This document shows positions 1 to 6,711 of a DNA stretch of 10,756 nucleotides, piece after piece (position 1 is the first letter of the stretch; each line of letters opens with the position of its first letter). The DNA lies in the NCBI RefSeq assembly GCF_014359955.1, contig NZ_JACIYL010000063.1, positions 1 through 10,756 on the forward strand. The letters are read 5' to 3'. The notes beneath the pieces are model-generated. The model saw nothing but the letters and a program-made list of their open reading frames with translations. It was not told where the DNA came from and ran no database searches. The stretch comes from Thermogutta sp. Its GTDB lineage: Bacteria; Planctomycetota; Planctomycetia; Pirellulales; Thermoguttaceae. The translations under genes were made by a program, and so were the position numbers.

Positions 1-2
1 CA

Positions 3-551
3 CCCCAGCAGCCAGGTCGATTGCACTCCCGTCGTCAGGTCGAGGCGGGCCCGCCGGTGGAGCGCTTTGAAGTGTGCGGCCGCATCACCGGGATCACCAA
101 AACGGGAAAGATCACCGTGGCCGCGCCAAACCGCTATTTCCGCGCTCCCATCCAGTTTGAGCTGGCGGAAAACCCGGATATTTCGCTCGAGCTTTCAGGC
201 CGGGAAGCGCTACCGTTTATCGCGCGGGGGGCCAAAGTAACGGGCAAAGGTGTCCAAATCGCCCCGACCGCGGGAAGAATGTCCGAAATCACCGTCGAAC
301 TCGTCGAGCCGCTGACCCTCACGCCGAAGCGTGAGCCGCGTAACGGAAGTCACCGTGCCACGGAACGAACGCCCGAACGTTTGCCTGGCTCGCTTCCGGG
401 TACACTCCCCGGGAGTGATGAAGCGCACAAGCCCCATGCAGGGCCAGGTTCCCAGGAAAAACCGGCCGAGGGCGGCGCAGAAAATCCGTCGTCTGACCAG
501 GAACCGCCCAAGAAGGCCGCAGGTATCGATTTGCCTCCCCTCGATAATTGA
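3..551 (+). CDS. 3' part of an unrecognised protein with a disordered Pro/Gly/Ser tail (5' end outside window)
   Basis: The frame is open from the first bases of the window, with no stop upstream of the first possible start (TTG at 21). I therefore read this as the end of a longer gene. I do not recognise a named family. About 90 residues, starting near VERFEVCGRITGITKTGKI, look like a compact beta-rich domain: alternating hydrophobics, a 'GRITxITKxGKITV' strand pair, and later 'GAKVTGKGVQI' and 'SEITVEL'. This could be a small OB-like or barrel domain, which is inference. From about position 330 to the stop the sequence turns into a charged tail rich in Pro, Gly, Ser and Glu, likely disordered, with three tandem LPG[S/T] units at 381-416. 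The permease gene begins 13 nt after the stop, so the two are probably co-transcribed. Coding is well supported; function is unknown. Confidence 0.7.
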   Translation, partial: PQQPGRLHSRRQVEAGPPVERFEVCGRITGITKTGKITVAAPNRYFRAPIQFELAENPDISLELSGREALPFIARGAKVTGKGVQIAPTAGRMSEITVELVEPLTLTPKREPRNGSHRATERTPERLPGSLPGTLPGSDEAHKPHAGPGSQEKPAEGGAENPSSDQEPPKKAAGIDLPPLDN

Positions 552-564
552 CGGGGTCTGAGGG

Positions 565-1701
565 ATGGTTGCAGGCGCAACGGGCCAACCGCAGGAGGCG
601 ACGACCTCCCAACCTCGCGCCCGCCGCTCCTACTCTCTCACCGCCGAGACGTGGGCACGCTTGCGCAGGGATCCCTGGGCGGTAATCTCGCTGTGGATTC
701 TTGGGGTCATCTCAGTACTGGCGCTGGCGGCGCCTCTTCTTCCCCTTTCACCACCGCGGCTCGTGCGAACGGAACGCCAGTTTCAACCTCCGCGTTTCTG
801 GCCGCTCTTTGAATACGGCTTTCGGCCTGGCGCCGACGAGGAAACTTCGCTTTCCGGCTCAGATGAACGGCCAGCCCGAGAAGCGATCCTCGAGGAAGGC
901 TTTGGACAGCTTGGTCCGTTGAGCGGACTGCTGCTGCGAATACGTTGGTCCATTTTTGGCGAGTGGTGCCTGGCACCGATTTGCGGGACAGATAAGCTGG
1001 GCCGTGATCTTTTTTCCAGAATCCTCTGGGGAGCCCGCGTGTCCCTGGCTGTGGGAATCGTGGCCACGCTCGTTTCCCTGGTGATCGGGGTTACTTATGG
1101 GGCCATTGCGGGATTTGCGGGGGGACGTGTTGATCGACTGATGATGCGGCTGGTGGACATCCTTTATTCGGTGCCCTTCATTTTTGTGGTCATCTTTATC
1201 ATCACGATCGTCAGTGCGGAGCCCGTGCGGAATGTCCTGGAAAACCGCTGGGGACTCAACCGCATCATGATCTTTTTCCTCGTGGTGGGGGCCATTTACT
1301 GGTTGACGATGGCCCGGGTTGTCCGCGGTCAGGTCATCTCCCTCAGACACGAACTTTTTGTGGAAGCGGCTCGTGCCCTGGGGGCGAGTTGGTGGCGGAT
1401 CCTCTTTCGCCACATTCTTCCCAATCTCGTCAGTGTGGTGGTGGTTTATCTGACACTGACCATCCCCCGGGTGATATTGTTTGAGGCATTCCTCTCCTTC
1501 CTGGGGCTTGGCGTGGAACCGCCCGACGTGTCCTGGGGACTGCTGGCCAACGAAGGATTGCAGGCCATCACGCCGCTCAAAATTTACTGGTGGCTGGTGG
1601 TCTTTCCTGGTCTGGCCTTGGCGCTGACGCTTTTTGCGCTCAATTTTCTGGGAGATAGCTTGCGTGACGCTCTCGATCCCCGGCTCAAACGGATCCGTTG
1701 A
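565..1701 (+). CDS. ABC transporter permease, oligopeptide/dipeptide type (OppC/DppC family)
   Basis: Inner-membrane permease subunit of a peptide/nickel-type ABC importer; it would pair with a DppB-like permease, one or two ATPases and an extracellular binding protein. Seen in the 378-residue product: a cytoplasmic N-terminus, TM1 at about 37-60, the family hallmark GTDKLGRD at 141-148 followed by 'LFSRILWGARVSL', further membrane spans, and the EAA coupling loop at about 267-286 (EAARALG, then ILPN). The end 'LGDSLRDALDPRLK' is also typical. Two things are odd. The external stretch between TM1 and the GTD motif is about 80 residues, much longer than in E. coli DppC. A second loop near 217-233 is also extended. 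The ATG at 565 lies 13 nt after the previous stop, with a GGGG at 553-556 as a modest ribosome binding site. No other transporter subunit is in the window, so the substrate cannot be told. Confidence 0.9.
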   Translation: MVAGATGQPQEATTSQPRARRSYSLTAETWARLRRDPWAVISLWILGVISVLALAAPLLPLSPPRLVRTERQFQPPRFWPLFEYGFRPGADEETSLSGSDERPAREAILEEGFGQLGPLSGLLLRIRWSIFGEWCLAPICGTDKLGRDLFSRILWGARVSLAVGIVATLVSLVIGVTYGAIAGFAGGRVDRLMMRLVDILYSVPFIFVVIFIITIVSAEPVRNVLENRWGLNRIMIFFLVVGAIYWLTMARVVRGQVISLRHELFVEAARALGASWWRILFRHILPNLVSVVVVYLTLTIPRVILFEAFLSFLGLGVEPPDVSWGLLANEGLQAITPLKIYWWLVVFPGLALALTLFALNFLGDSLRDALDPRLKRIR

Positions 1702-1728
1702 TCCCATGGATTTTCTGGTGGAATGGGC

Positions 1729-1758
1729 TGGATAGCCGGGATTTGCCCGCGGTACAAT
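1729..1758 (+). promoter_or_regulatory. Possible weak sigma70-like promoter upstream of the rhomboid gene
   Basis: TACAAT at 1753-1758 matches the -10 consensus at five of six positions. TGGATA at 1729-1734 matches the -35 consensus at four of six, with an 18-nt spacer. The rhomboid ATG is 49 nt downstream of the -10. The 106-nt gap after the permease gene makes a separate promoter plausible, but the match is modest and planctomycete promoters are poorly characterised. Confidence 0.3.
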
Positions 1759-1807
1759 ACGTACGAGTTGCCGACACCAACACAACCACCACGTGCGAGA
1801 TGCGAAT

Positions 1808-2740
1808 ATGGGGTTATACGACCGCGACTACATCACCAGGAGGACGATGCCCGGGGGCGCCTGGTCCACCAGCCAGTACAGCATGGTGACGATCCTCATT
1901 GTCATTAACGTGGTGGTTTATGTGCTGGATGCCTTCAGTAACTACCGGCTGAGCGCATTGACGGCCGCCCGAGTCGGCACACTCACGCGTCCCTGGTTGT
2001 GGTGGCAGTTTCTGACGTACGGCTTCACTCACGCGCCCAGTCCCCAGCACATCTTTTTCAACATGCTGACGCTGTGGTTTTTTGGCCGGGATATCGAATA
2101 CCTTCTCGGCCGGAAAGAGTTTCTCAGACTGTACCTTTTCCTGGTGATCGCCGGAGGCGTGGTGTGGGCGGCCGTGAATCAGCTTCAGGGAGCCCCCGCA
2201 GGGAGTTCGGTGATTGGGGCCTCCGGAGCGGTGGTGGGCATCTTCCTGCTGTTTTGCCTCCATTATCCGCGAAGAACGATTCTGCTGTTCTTCTTTCTGC
2301 CGGTGCCGGCCTGGCTGGCAGGTGTGTTGCTTTTGGCCCCGGACCTTATGTCGGCCATCCAAAGCAAGGAAAGCGAAGTCGCCTATTCTGTGCACCTTAC
2401 CGGCGCGGCGCTGGCCGCCCTCTATTACTATCAAAATTGGAACCTCGGACTGTTCTGGGAGAGGCTCGGCGGCGAAAGAGTCTGGGTCAGAATCAAGTAT
2501 CTTTTCCAGCGGCGACCACGGCTTCGGGTCCATCGCGGCGAGTACGAGTACCTCCGTGACATGGATGACGTGGGAGATCCCACGGATGCCGAAAAAGAGG
2601 AGTGGGAAAAGCTCGAAGCGGAAGTGGAACGCATTCTGGACAAGATTAATAAATCGGGTACCGATAGCCTGACACGTGCGGAGCGACGAACCCTTGAACG
2701 GGCCAGCCAGCTTTACCGCCAGCGGCGGCGGGGTTCCTGA
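1808..2740 (+). CDS. Rhomboid family intramembrane serine protease with C-terminal DUF6576-like domain
   Basis: Membrane-embedded serine protease expected to cut transmembrane segments of other proteins. The ATG at 1808 is preferred over the in-frame GTG at 1793 because MGLYDRDY is a typical N-terminus for this group. A weak GAGA at 1797-1800 could serve as ribosome binding site. In the 310-residue product TM1 lies at about 25-41. The conserved HxxxN (His81, Asn85) sits in 'HIFFNMLTLWFFG'. The catalytic Ser139 is in GASG and the catalytic His196 is in 'SVHLTG', so the Ser/His dyad is complete. After the last membrane span there is a charged cytoplasmic tail of about 90 residues. Its end, 'ILDKINKSGTDSLTRAERRTLERAS', matches what I remember of DUF6576, a short helical domain at the C-terminus of many planctomycete rhomboids. 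The substrate is unknown and there is no functional link to the neighbours. Confidence 0.92.
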   Translation: MGLYDRDYITRRTMPGGAWSTSQYSMVTILIVINVVVYVLDAFSNYRLSALTAARVGTLTRPWLWWQFLTYGFTHAPSPQHIFFNMLTLWFFGRDIEYLLGRKEFLRLYLFLVIAGGVVWAAVNQLQGAPAGSSVIGASGAVVGIFLLFCLHYPRRTILLFFFLPVPAWLAGVLLLAPDLMSAIQSKESEVAYSVHLTGAALAALYYYQNWNLGLFWERLGGERVWVRIKYLFQRRPRLRVHRGEYEYLRDMDDVGDPTDAEKEEWEKLEAEVERILDKINKSGTDSLTRAERRTLERASQLYRQRRRGS

Positions 2741-2760
2741 ACAACCCGCCGGGGGATGTG

Positions 2761-2785
2761 CGTCGGGGCGACCGACGGCTTCTTT
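2761..2785 (+). terminator. Possible weak intrinsic terminator after the rhomboid gene
   Basis: Arms CGTCGG (2761-2766) and CCGACG (2772-2777) pair perfectly around a 5-nt loop and are followed by GCTTCTTT. The hairpin begins 21 nt after the rhomboid stop. The stem is only six pairs and the T-tract is interrupted, so termination may be partial. Confidence 0.4.
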
Positions 2786-2830
2786 GAGATGTCTCCTCTC
2801 CCCGATGTGGAAAAAAAAGAAGCTTCGCGC

Positions 2831-2859
2831 TTGAAAATCCCACTGTCCCATGCGACAAT
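2831..2859 (+). promoter_or_regulatory. Candidate sigma70-type promoter for the DUF1559 gene
   Basis: TTGAAA at 2831-2836 matches the -35 consensus at five of six positions and GACAAT at 2854-2859 matches the -10 at four of six. The spacer is exactly 17 nt. Transcription would start near 2866, giving a leader of about 38 nt before the ATG at 2904. The placement between a possible terminator and a strong ribosome binding site fits a single-gene unit. Confidence 0.45.
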
Positions 2860-2890
2860 GACATTGGGCAAGGGCTTGTCTGTTGGTCAC

Positions 2891-2896
2891 GAGGAG
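2891..2896 (+). promoter_or_regulatory. Ribosome binding site that fixes the DUF1559 start
   Basis: GAGGAG lies 7 nt before the ATG at 2904. The earlier in-frame TTG at 2883 would place this site inside the coding region, so it is rejected as start. Confidence 0.75.
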
Positions 2897-2903
2897 ATTG
2901 GTC

Positions 2904-3899
2904 ATGTTGATGGTTCGCAGTCGGGCGCGAAAGGGTTTTACACTTGTTGAGCTTCTGGTGGTGATCACCATCATCGGGATGCTGGTGGCCATGCTGATGC
3001 CGGCCGTCCAGATGGCCCGGGAGGCAGGACGACGTTCGCAGTGCATGAACAATCAGAAGCAGCTTGCAACGGCCCTCCTCAATTACGAATCGGCACGACG
3101 ACAATTTCCGGGCTGGGTGGAAACCCTCACGTTGTCAGATGGATCCAAGCTCGATGTCGCATGGTTTGTCACGCTCTTCCCGTACATCGAGCAAGGACCG
3201 CTCTATCAGCAGTGGATGCAGGGCACTCTCAATCCAACCGCCCTGCCTTTTGCGGTTTGCCCCAGCAATCCCCTGGAGTCTGCTTCTATCGTCAATTCCC
3301 AGTTGCCGATTGAGACCGCTATGGCGTACGTGGTCAATGCAGGGTGGCCGGGGTCGATGCTCAACAACAACACGCAGGAAGGTCCCGCCGATGCGGTGTT
3401 CCTTGAACGAGGTCAGGTGTTGCTGGCCAACGGCCTGCAGCTCAAGCAAATCAATCTGGATTATCTGAGCTCGCACGACGGTGCGTCCAACACGATCGCC
3501 ATCTCGGAGAACATCAACGCTCGGGGTATTTGGGCCTATTCCGCTCCGGTTCCCACAGGCAGCTTCCCCAGCAACGGCGCGTACGATCCCAAGTGGGAAT
3601 ACGCTGTTGGCTTCAACTGGTTTGACAGCCCTGGCACCTGCCGGAGAATTAATGCCTGCCTGAAAGGTGATCCCAATGGAGTGACCGATCCGATCACGAA
3701 TCCGGAGCTTGCCCGGGCGTCCAGCCGGCATCCCGGCGTGGTTAACGTCGCTTTCTGCGATAGTCATGTCATCACCCAGCGTGACAACATCGACTGGCTC
3801 GTTCTTGCCCAACTTATGACTCCGGATAACTACAAGGCAGGAGCGGCAGCCGGCTGGCCACAGCTTCGCGACAGCGTGTACGATTCCGGCAACAACTGA
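2904..3899 (+). CDS. DUF1559 protein with prepilin-type N-terminal cleavage/methylation motif
   Basis: Member of the large planctomycete DUF1559 family of type IV pilin-like or pseudopilin-like secreted proteins; the molecular function is not established. The 331-residue product starts with a short basic leader and the prepilin peptidase site RKG|FTLVE (cleavage after Gly11, Glu16 at mature position 5). A hydrophobic helix follows at about 12-35. The rest is the usual extracytoplasmic domain, with 'QCMNNQKQLATALLNYES' after the helix and 'FPYIEQGPLYQQW' further on. Near the C-terminus, His276 and Asp286 form the H-X9-D of the processing-associated motif, but the usual following Gly is Ser (DSH), a small departure. 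Cysteines at 47, 119, 246, 252 and 285 could form disulfides. It appears monocistronic, with its own promoter and terminator. Such genes are often highly paralogous in one genome, so a specific role cannot be given. Confidence 0.93.
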   Translation: MLMVRSRARKGFTLVELLVVITIIGMLVAMLMPAVQMAREAGRRSQCMNNQKQLATALLNYESARRQFPGWVETLTLSDGSKLDVAWFVTLFPYIEQGPLYQQWMQGTLNPTALPFAVCPSNPLESASIVNSQLPIETAMAYVVNAGWPGSMLNNNTQEGPADAVFLERGQVLLANGLQLKQINLDYLSSHDGASNTIAISENINARGIWAYSAPVPTGSFPSNGAYDPKWEYAVGFNWFDSPGTCRRINACLKGDPNGVTDPITNPELARASSRHPGVVNVAFCDSHVITQRDNIDWLVLAQLMTPDNYKAGAAAGWPQLRDSVYDSGNN

Positions 3900-3983
3900 T
3901 GTGCATGGGGCCGGAAAACGCAGGCAACGGCCTCCAGTACGTTACCAATGTGAACGCAGTTTTCGTCCCTGACCCGAACCAGT

Positions 3984-5840
3984 TCACTCCCGCTCGATGA
4001 TGACGTCCATCGGGCGGGAGATTGTGTTTCTTGGTCGGCCCGGCCCTGCCAGTCCTATCGCCTGAAGGCGAACGGGTCCCATTCCAAGTTTTCGGCTGTC
4101 AATCTCAAAATCAGCTTTTTCCCCGATCTTCCTGGCCAGGACGCGACCATTCTGCCGCACGACGAGCGCAAGGGCTCCGGGACTCTCCACGTGCAGATGG
4201 ACAGGCTCTCCCAATCTGACGTGAGGTGTCTGGAGCTTCACTGAGATCTGGCTGCCGAAATTGTCACACGTAAGCCCCACAACGCGGCCACCCCGGCTGG
4301 CAATGAGGCCCGTTTCCACGGCCACAACCCGCACTTCGTGATACCCGTCGTCCCACTTGGTTGTGTCGATGGTGAACGCCTCGTTTGGGCCAGACCGTCC
4401 CACGAGACGTCCATCCACAAACCACTCGAAGTGATCGACCTGGCCACCGCCAATTGGTGGTGGTAATCCCGGCCTGGGAAAATGGGCTTCAGGACGGAGC
4501 GTGACCACGCCGCGAACCGTCTTGCCTTCCGGCAGGTCTTTGAGCTTTACCACAGGAATGTTGGCCCACGGGCGGCAAAGCGGATCGCCCACAATGAGCA
4601 ACTGATACGGTCCATACACGGACTGATAAAAAGCCTCCGCCGCGCTGCACCCCCGCGCGTAATGGAGATGGATTGTCGGCAGGGGGAACTTTTCAGCGAT
4701 AGCAAACGGTTCGGTGACTGTCCCGCTGGCAGCCGCTGCACCGTAACGAAGAAACTCCGTGAGAGGCGTTTGTCCCGCAGACTTGGCCATGACTCCACCG
4801 AGACTCGTCAGATGGTCGCAGATGGCACCGGGCAGGATGGTGCTCCCTGAACGTGCCCAGTCGAATTGCGCCGTCCCCATCATGACGCCCTGACAGTCGG
4901 GTTTATTTTCGGGCATGATTCCATGGACGATTTCCGCCCGGACATTGAGCTTCGCAAGAGCCTCCACAACTTCGGGGAAGGCCGGGTCGCGTGTGCGGGA
5001 GCGGATATCGTCGTTTTGCACGAAGTAGATCGTGCCTCGAGGAAAACTCGCATCGGCAGCCGCACTGCGGCGGAGATACTCGAAGATTTCTTCCAGCGTG
5101 TTTCCGCGGGTATCTTCGTCCGCTGCGACGGCCAGCACCATCGACAGCAAATACCGCTGGCCCTGCTTGGCGAGGTTGCCATGCTCGTCAAATGGCAACC
5201 GACTGGTGAATCCCAGCGTGGGAAGCTCTTTTTGCTCAGGAATTGCGCGCCGCATGTACTGGTTGACCCGGAGGGACATGTAATAGTCGGGCCGGCGCGC
5301 GAGCACTCCCGCGTAGAGATAGGTCAGCCCGTTCAGGGATCCACGAGGTGTGAGCACACGCGGCCAGCGGGCACTGGCCTGTTCTTCGGCCGATTTTCCT
5401 TCGTCGGAAGGTCCCCCCGGTCGCGCGGGGGGAAGTAATTCGGGATGCTCCTCGGCCAATCGCTCGATATCTTTCCGCAAATCGATTCCCCAGGGAAAAT
5501 CGGCCGAGTAGGCGACGCAGTCAATCCACTCGAGGGCTCCCTGTCTGGTGAGATGTTCGATGATGGGAAGCAGAATCTTTGCACGGAATCGATCGACGTC
5601 CGTCACCTGTTCCTTGGGATCCCAGGCGAGATAGAGGACGTTGGAATCGGGAATCTGACGAAGTGACTGGTAGAAGTTGGCTACCGCGTGGGAAACCGGA
5701 CTTTCGGAGTTGACAACGAGGAGCACGTTTTCCGGCCCACCTCCTGCCCGCGCGATCCGCATTCCTCCAAAGAGCACAATCACCAGCGCGCAACAAACCG
5801 CCAGACCGCCTTTCCACGCTCCGCACCACGCGTGCGCCAT
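3984..5840 (-). CDS. Secreted TIGR03790-like family protein
   Basis: Large exported protein, 618 residues from the start at 5840. I assign it to the TIGR03790-type family (function unknown, frequent in planctomycetes) from the opening 'ENVLLVVNSESPVSHAVANF' followed by 'LRQIPDSNVLYL', and from later blocks at about 342-349 (DHLTSLGG), 366-378 (YGAAAASGTVTEP) and 418-425 (GDPLCRPW). From about 443 to 513 an Ig-like beta-sandwich is likely ('FEWFVDGRLVGRSG' and 'DDGYHEVRVVAVETG'), then another beta-rich stretch to the end. A signal peptide occupies residues 1-32 (hydrophobic core about 11-26, cleavage near ARA|GG). Start choice is uncertain: the ATG at 5840 has GGAG 7 nt upstream and gives a normal signal peptide, while an in-frame ATG at 5921 also has GGAG, 9 nt upstream, and would add 27 residues. 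The gene is divergent from the carbohydrate cluster and convergent with the DUF1559 gene. Confidence 0.8.
   Translation of the reverse strand: MAHAWCGAWKGGLAVCCALVIVLFGGMRIARAGGGPENVLLVVNSESPVSHAVANFYQSLRQIPDSNVLYLAWDPKEQVTDVDRFRAKILLPIIEHLTRQGALEWIDCVAYSADFPWGIDLRKDIERLAEEHPELLPPARPGGPSDEGKSAEEQASARWPRVLTPRGSLNGLTYLYAGVLARRPDYYMSLRVNQYMRRAIPEQKELPTLGFTSRLPFDEHGNLAKQGQRYLLSMVLAVAADEDTRGNTLEEIFEYLRRSAAADASFPRGTIYFVQNDDIRSRTRDPAFPEVVEALAKLNVRAEIVHGIMPENKPDCQGVMMGTAQFDWARSGSTILPGAICDHLTSLGGVMAKSAGQTPLTEFLRYGAAAASGTVTEPFAIAEKFPLPTIHLHYARGCSAAEAFYQSVYGPYQLLIVGDPLCRPWANIPVVKLKDLPEGKTVRGVVTLRPEAHFPRPGLPPPIGGGQVDHFEWFVDGRLVGRSGPNEAFTIDTTKWDDGYHEVRVVAVETGLIASRGGRVVGLTCDNFGSQISVKLQTPHVRLGEPVHLHVESPGALALVVRQNGRVLARKIGEKADFEIDSRKLGMGPVRLQAIGLAGPGRPRNTISRPMDVIIERE
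3987..4036 (+). terminator. Strong intrinsic terminator for the DUF1559 transcript, inside the end of the convergent gene
   Basis: Arms 3987-3999 and 4008-4020 pair over 13 positions: CTCCCGC with GCGGGAG, one T-G wobble (3994/4013), then CGATG with CATCG. The 8-nt loop is at 4000-4007. The tail at 4021-4036 is T-rich. The hairpin begins 88 nt after the DUF1559 stop and immediately follows, on the plus strand, the stop triplet (3984-3986) of the minus-strand gene, so it overlaps that gene's last codons. The wobble pairs only in plus-strand RNA (A-C mismatch in the other) and the T-tail is on this side only, so the sequence favours termination of plus-strand transcription. Confidence 0.65.
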
Positions 5841-5847
5841 TGTCTGA

Positions 5848-5851
5848 CTCC
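5848..5851 (-). promoter_or_regulatory. Ribosome binding site for the preferred (short) start of the TIGR03790-like gene
   Basis: Read on the minus strand, GGAG precedes the ATG at 5840 by 7 nt. It supports the start that gives a canonical signal peptide. Confidence 0.5.
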
Positions 5852-5883
5852 GCACCGGGAATCTCCTCACACAGGACTTGGAC

Positions 5884-5901
5884 ATTTGGGTTGGCCCAAA
5901 T
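5884..5901. repeat. Perfect 7-bp inverted repeat with 4-nt loop near the 5' end of the TIGR03790-like gene
   Basis: ATTTGGG (5884-5890) and CCCAAAT (5895-5901) flank TTGG. If translation starts at 5840 this hairpin or operator lies in the leader; if it starts at 5921 it lies in the coding region. It also covers most of a third in-frame ATG (5885), which has no ribosome binding site. It has no T-tail, so it is not a terminator. Confidence 0.5.
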
Positions 5902-5930
5902 TGTTGTCTTGCCTCCCCCATCGGCTGATT

Positions 5931-5934
5931 CTCC
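5931..5934 (-). promoter_or_regulatory. Ribosome binding site for the alternative (long) start of the TIGR03790-like gene
   Basis: Read on the minus strand, GGAG lies 9 nt before the ATG at 5921. It is comparable to the site at 5848-5851, so sequence alone does not settle which start is used. Confidence 0.4.
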
Positions 5935-5945
5935 GATCAGTTTTC

Positions 5946-5953
5946 GTTATACT
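5946..5953. promoter_or_regulatory. Overlapping divergent -10 elements between the TIGR03790-like gene and the carbohydrate cluster
   Basis: On the plus strand TATACT (5948-5953) matches the -10 consensus at five of six positions. On the minus strand TATAAC (5951-5946) also matches at five of six. They share the TATA core at 5948-5951. Plus-strand transcription would begin near 5960, about 65 nt before the DUF1080 ATG; minus-strand transcription near 5939. The -35 regions are poor on both sides (about three of six at 17-nt spacing), so an activator or another sigma factor may be involved. Confidence 0.45.
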
Positions 5954-6010
5954 CGTGTGAAGTTGATGCGTTAGCTGGGTAGGGTAGAAGCTTTCACGAG
6001 TTTCCATTGT

Positions 6011-6016
6011 AAGGAG
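6011..6016 (+). promoter_or_regulatory. Strong ribosome binding site of the DUF1080 gene
   Basis: AAGGAG lies 8 nt before the ATG at 6025 and fixes this start firmly. Confidence 0.8.
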
Positions 6017-6024
6017 TCGCAGCC

Positions 6025-6675
6025 ATGAGATTGCTCCCCACCCTTGTTCTGGTCCTGGTCGCGCTTCCCGTTTGGGCGGAAGAAGGCTCCAATTGTCTTA
6101 CCCCCGAAGAAAAAGAACAAGGCTTTGTTTGCCTTTTCGACGGAACATCGCTCGACCAATGGCAGGGCGATACCAAGGGTTACGTGATTGAAGACGGCGT
6201 GCTTGTATGCAAGCCTGGCGGGAATCTCTACACCAAGAAGGAGTACAGCGATTTCATTTTCCGATTCGAATTCAAATTGACCCCCAATGCCAACAATGGT
6301 GTGGGGATCCGCACACCGCTTGGATGTGATCCCGCCTATTGCGGCATGGAAATCCAGATCCTGGACGATTCAGGAAGTCAGTACACACAGCTTCAGCCTT
6401 ACCAGTATCACGGCTCCATCTACGGCGTGGTGCCCGCCAAACGTGGTCACCTCAAACCCGTCGGGGAATGGAATAGCGAAGAAATTCTGTGCCAGGGACG
6501 GCACGTCCGGGTGACACTCAACGGCGTGGTTATCGTCGATGCGAACCTCGATGAAGTCCAGCCGATGGATCACCGCGACCACCCCGGCCTGAAACGGGAT
6601 AAAGGGTACATCGGATTCCTCGGTCACGGCACGCGGGTGGAATTCCGCAGAATACGCATCAAGGAATTAAAGTAA
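6025..6675 (+). CDS. Secreted DUF1080 protein (3-keto-disaccharide hydrolase family, PF06439)
   Basis: Exported protein of the DUF1080 family, now named 3-keto-disaccharide hydrolase because some members act on 3-keto-glycosides; the fold is concanavalin A/LamG-like. The 216-residue product has a clear signal peptide (hydrophobic core about 3-16, cleavage near VWA|EE at 18/19). The mature part is one family-length domain: 'GFVCLFDGTSLDQW' (33-46), a strand pair 'SDFIFRFEFKL', 'NANNGVGIRTPLG' (88-100), 'MEIQILDD' (108-115), 'YHGSIYGVVPAKRG' (128-141), 'GEWN' (147-150) and the closing 'GYIGFLGHGTRVEFRRIRIKEL'. It is the first gene of a three-gene plus-strand cluster; the kinase ATG is 36 nt downstream. 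The neighbours support a role in breaking an unusual glycoside outside the cytoplasm. Family assignment is firm, the reaction of this copy is inferred. Confidence 0.92.
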   Translation: MRLLPTLVLVLVALPVWAEEGSNCLTPEEKEQGFVCLFDGTSLDQWQGDTKGYVIEDGVLVCKPGGNLYTKKEYSDFIFRFEFKLTPNANNGVGIRTPLGCDPAYCGMEIQILDDSGSQYTQLQPYQYHGSIYGVVPAKRGHLKPVGEWNSEEILCQGRHVRVTLNGVVIVDANLDEVQPMDHRDHPGLKRDKGYIGFLGHGTRVEFRRIRIKELK

Positions 6676-6711
6676 CAGGGCACCGGGTTGTTTCTCTGCG
6701 ACTGGCACTCC

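Noticed and set aside
1688..1704. Perfect 12-bp palindrome AACGGATCCGTT and a GGATC/GATCC stem at the permease stop
   Set aside because: The stem is short and no T-tract follows, so it is not a convincing terminator. It may be chance around a common hexamer.
859..1785. Long open frame on the minus strand opposite the ABC permease (308 codons)
   Set aside because: Its translation is rich in His, Gln, Pro, Arg and Asp with no hydrophobic pattern or family motif, as expected from the reverse of a membrane-protein gene. The plus-strand gene explains the region.
1814..3052. Long minus-strand open frame (412 codons) opposite the rhomboid and DUF1559 start
   Set aside because: It spans two real genes and the gap between them, has shadow-like composition, and shows no ribosome binding site or motif.
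3914..3964. GAAAACGC and GCAGTTTTC arms that could pair with one bulge, enclosing a small AGGC/GCCT stem, as a terminator for the minus-strand gene
   Set aside because: The loop is long, the inner stem is only four pairs, and the tail is not clearly T-rich. Too weak to call without transcript data.
4866..5438. Plus-strand open frame (190 codons) opposite the TIGR03790-like gene
   Set aside because: Composition and lack of a start signal fit a shadow; the minus-strand frame carries the family motifs.
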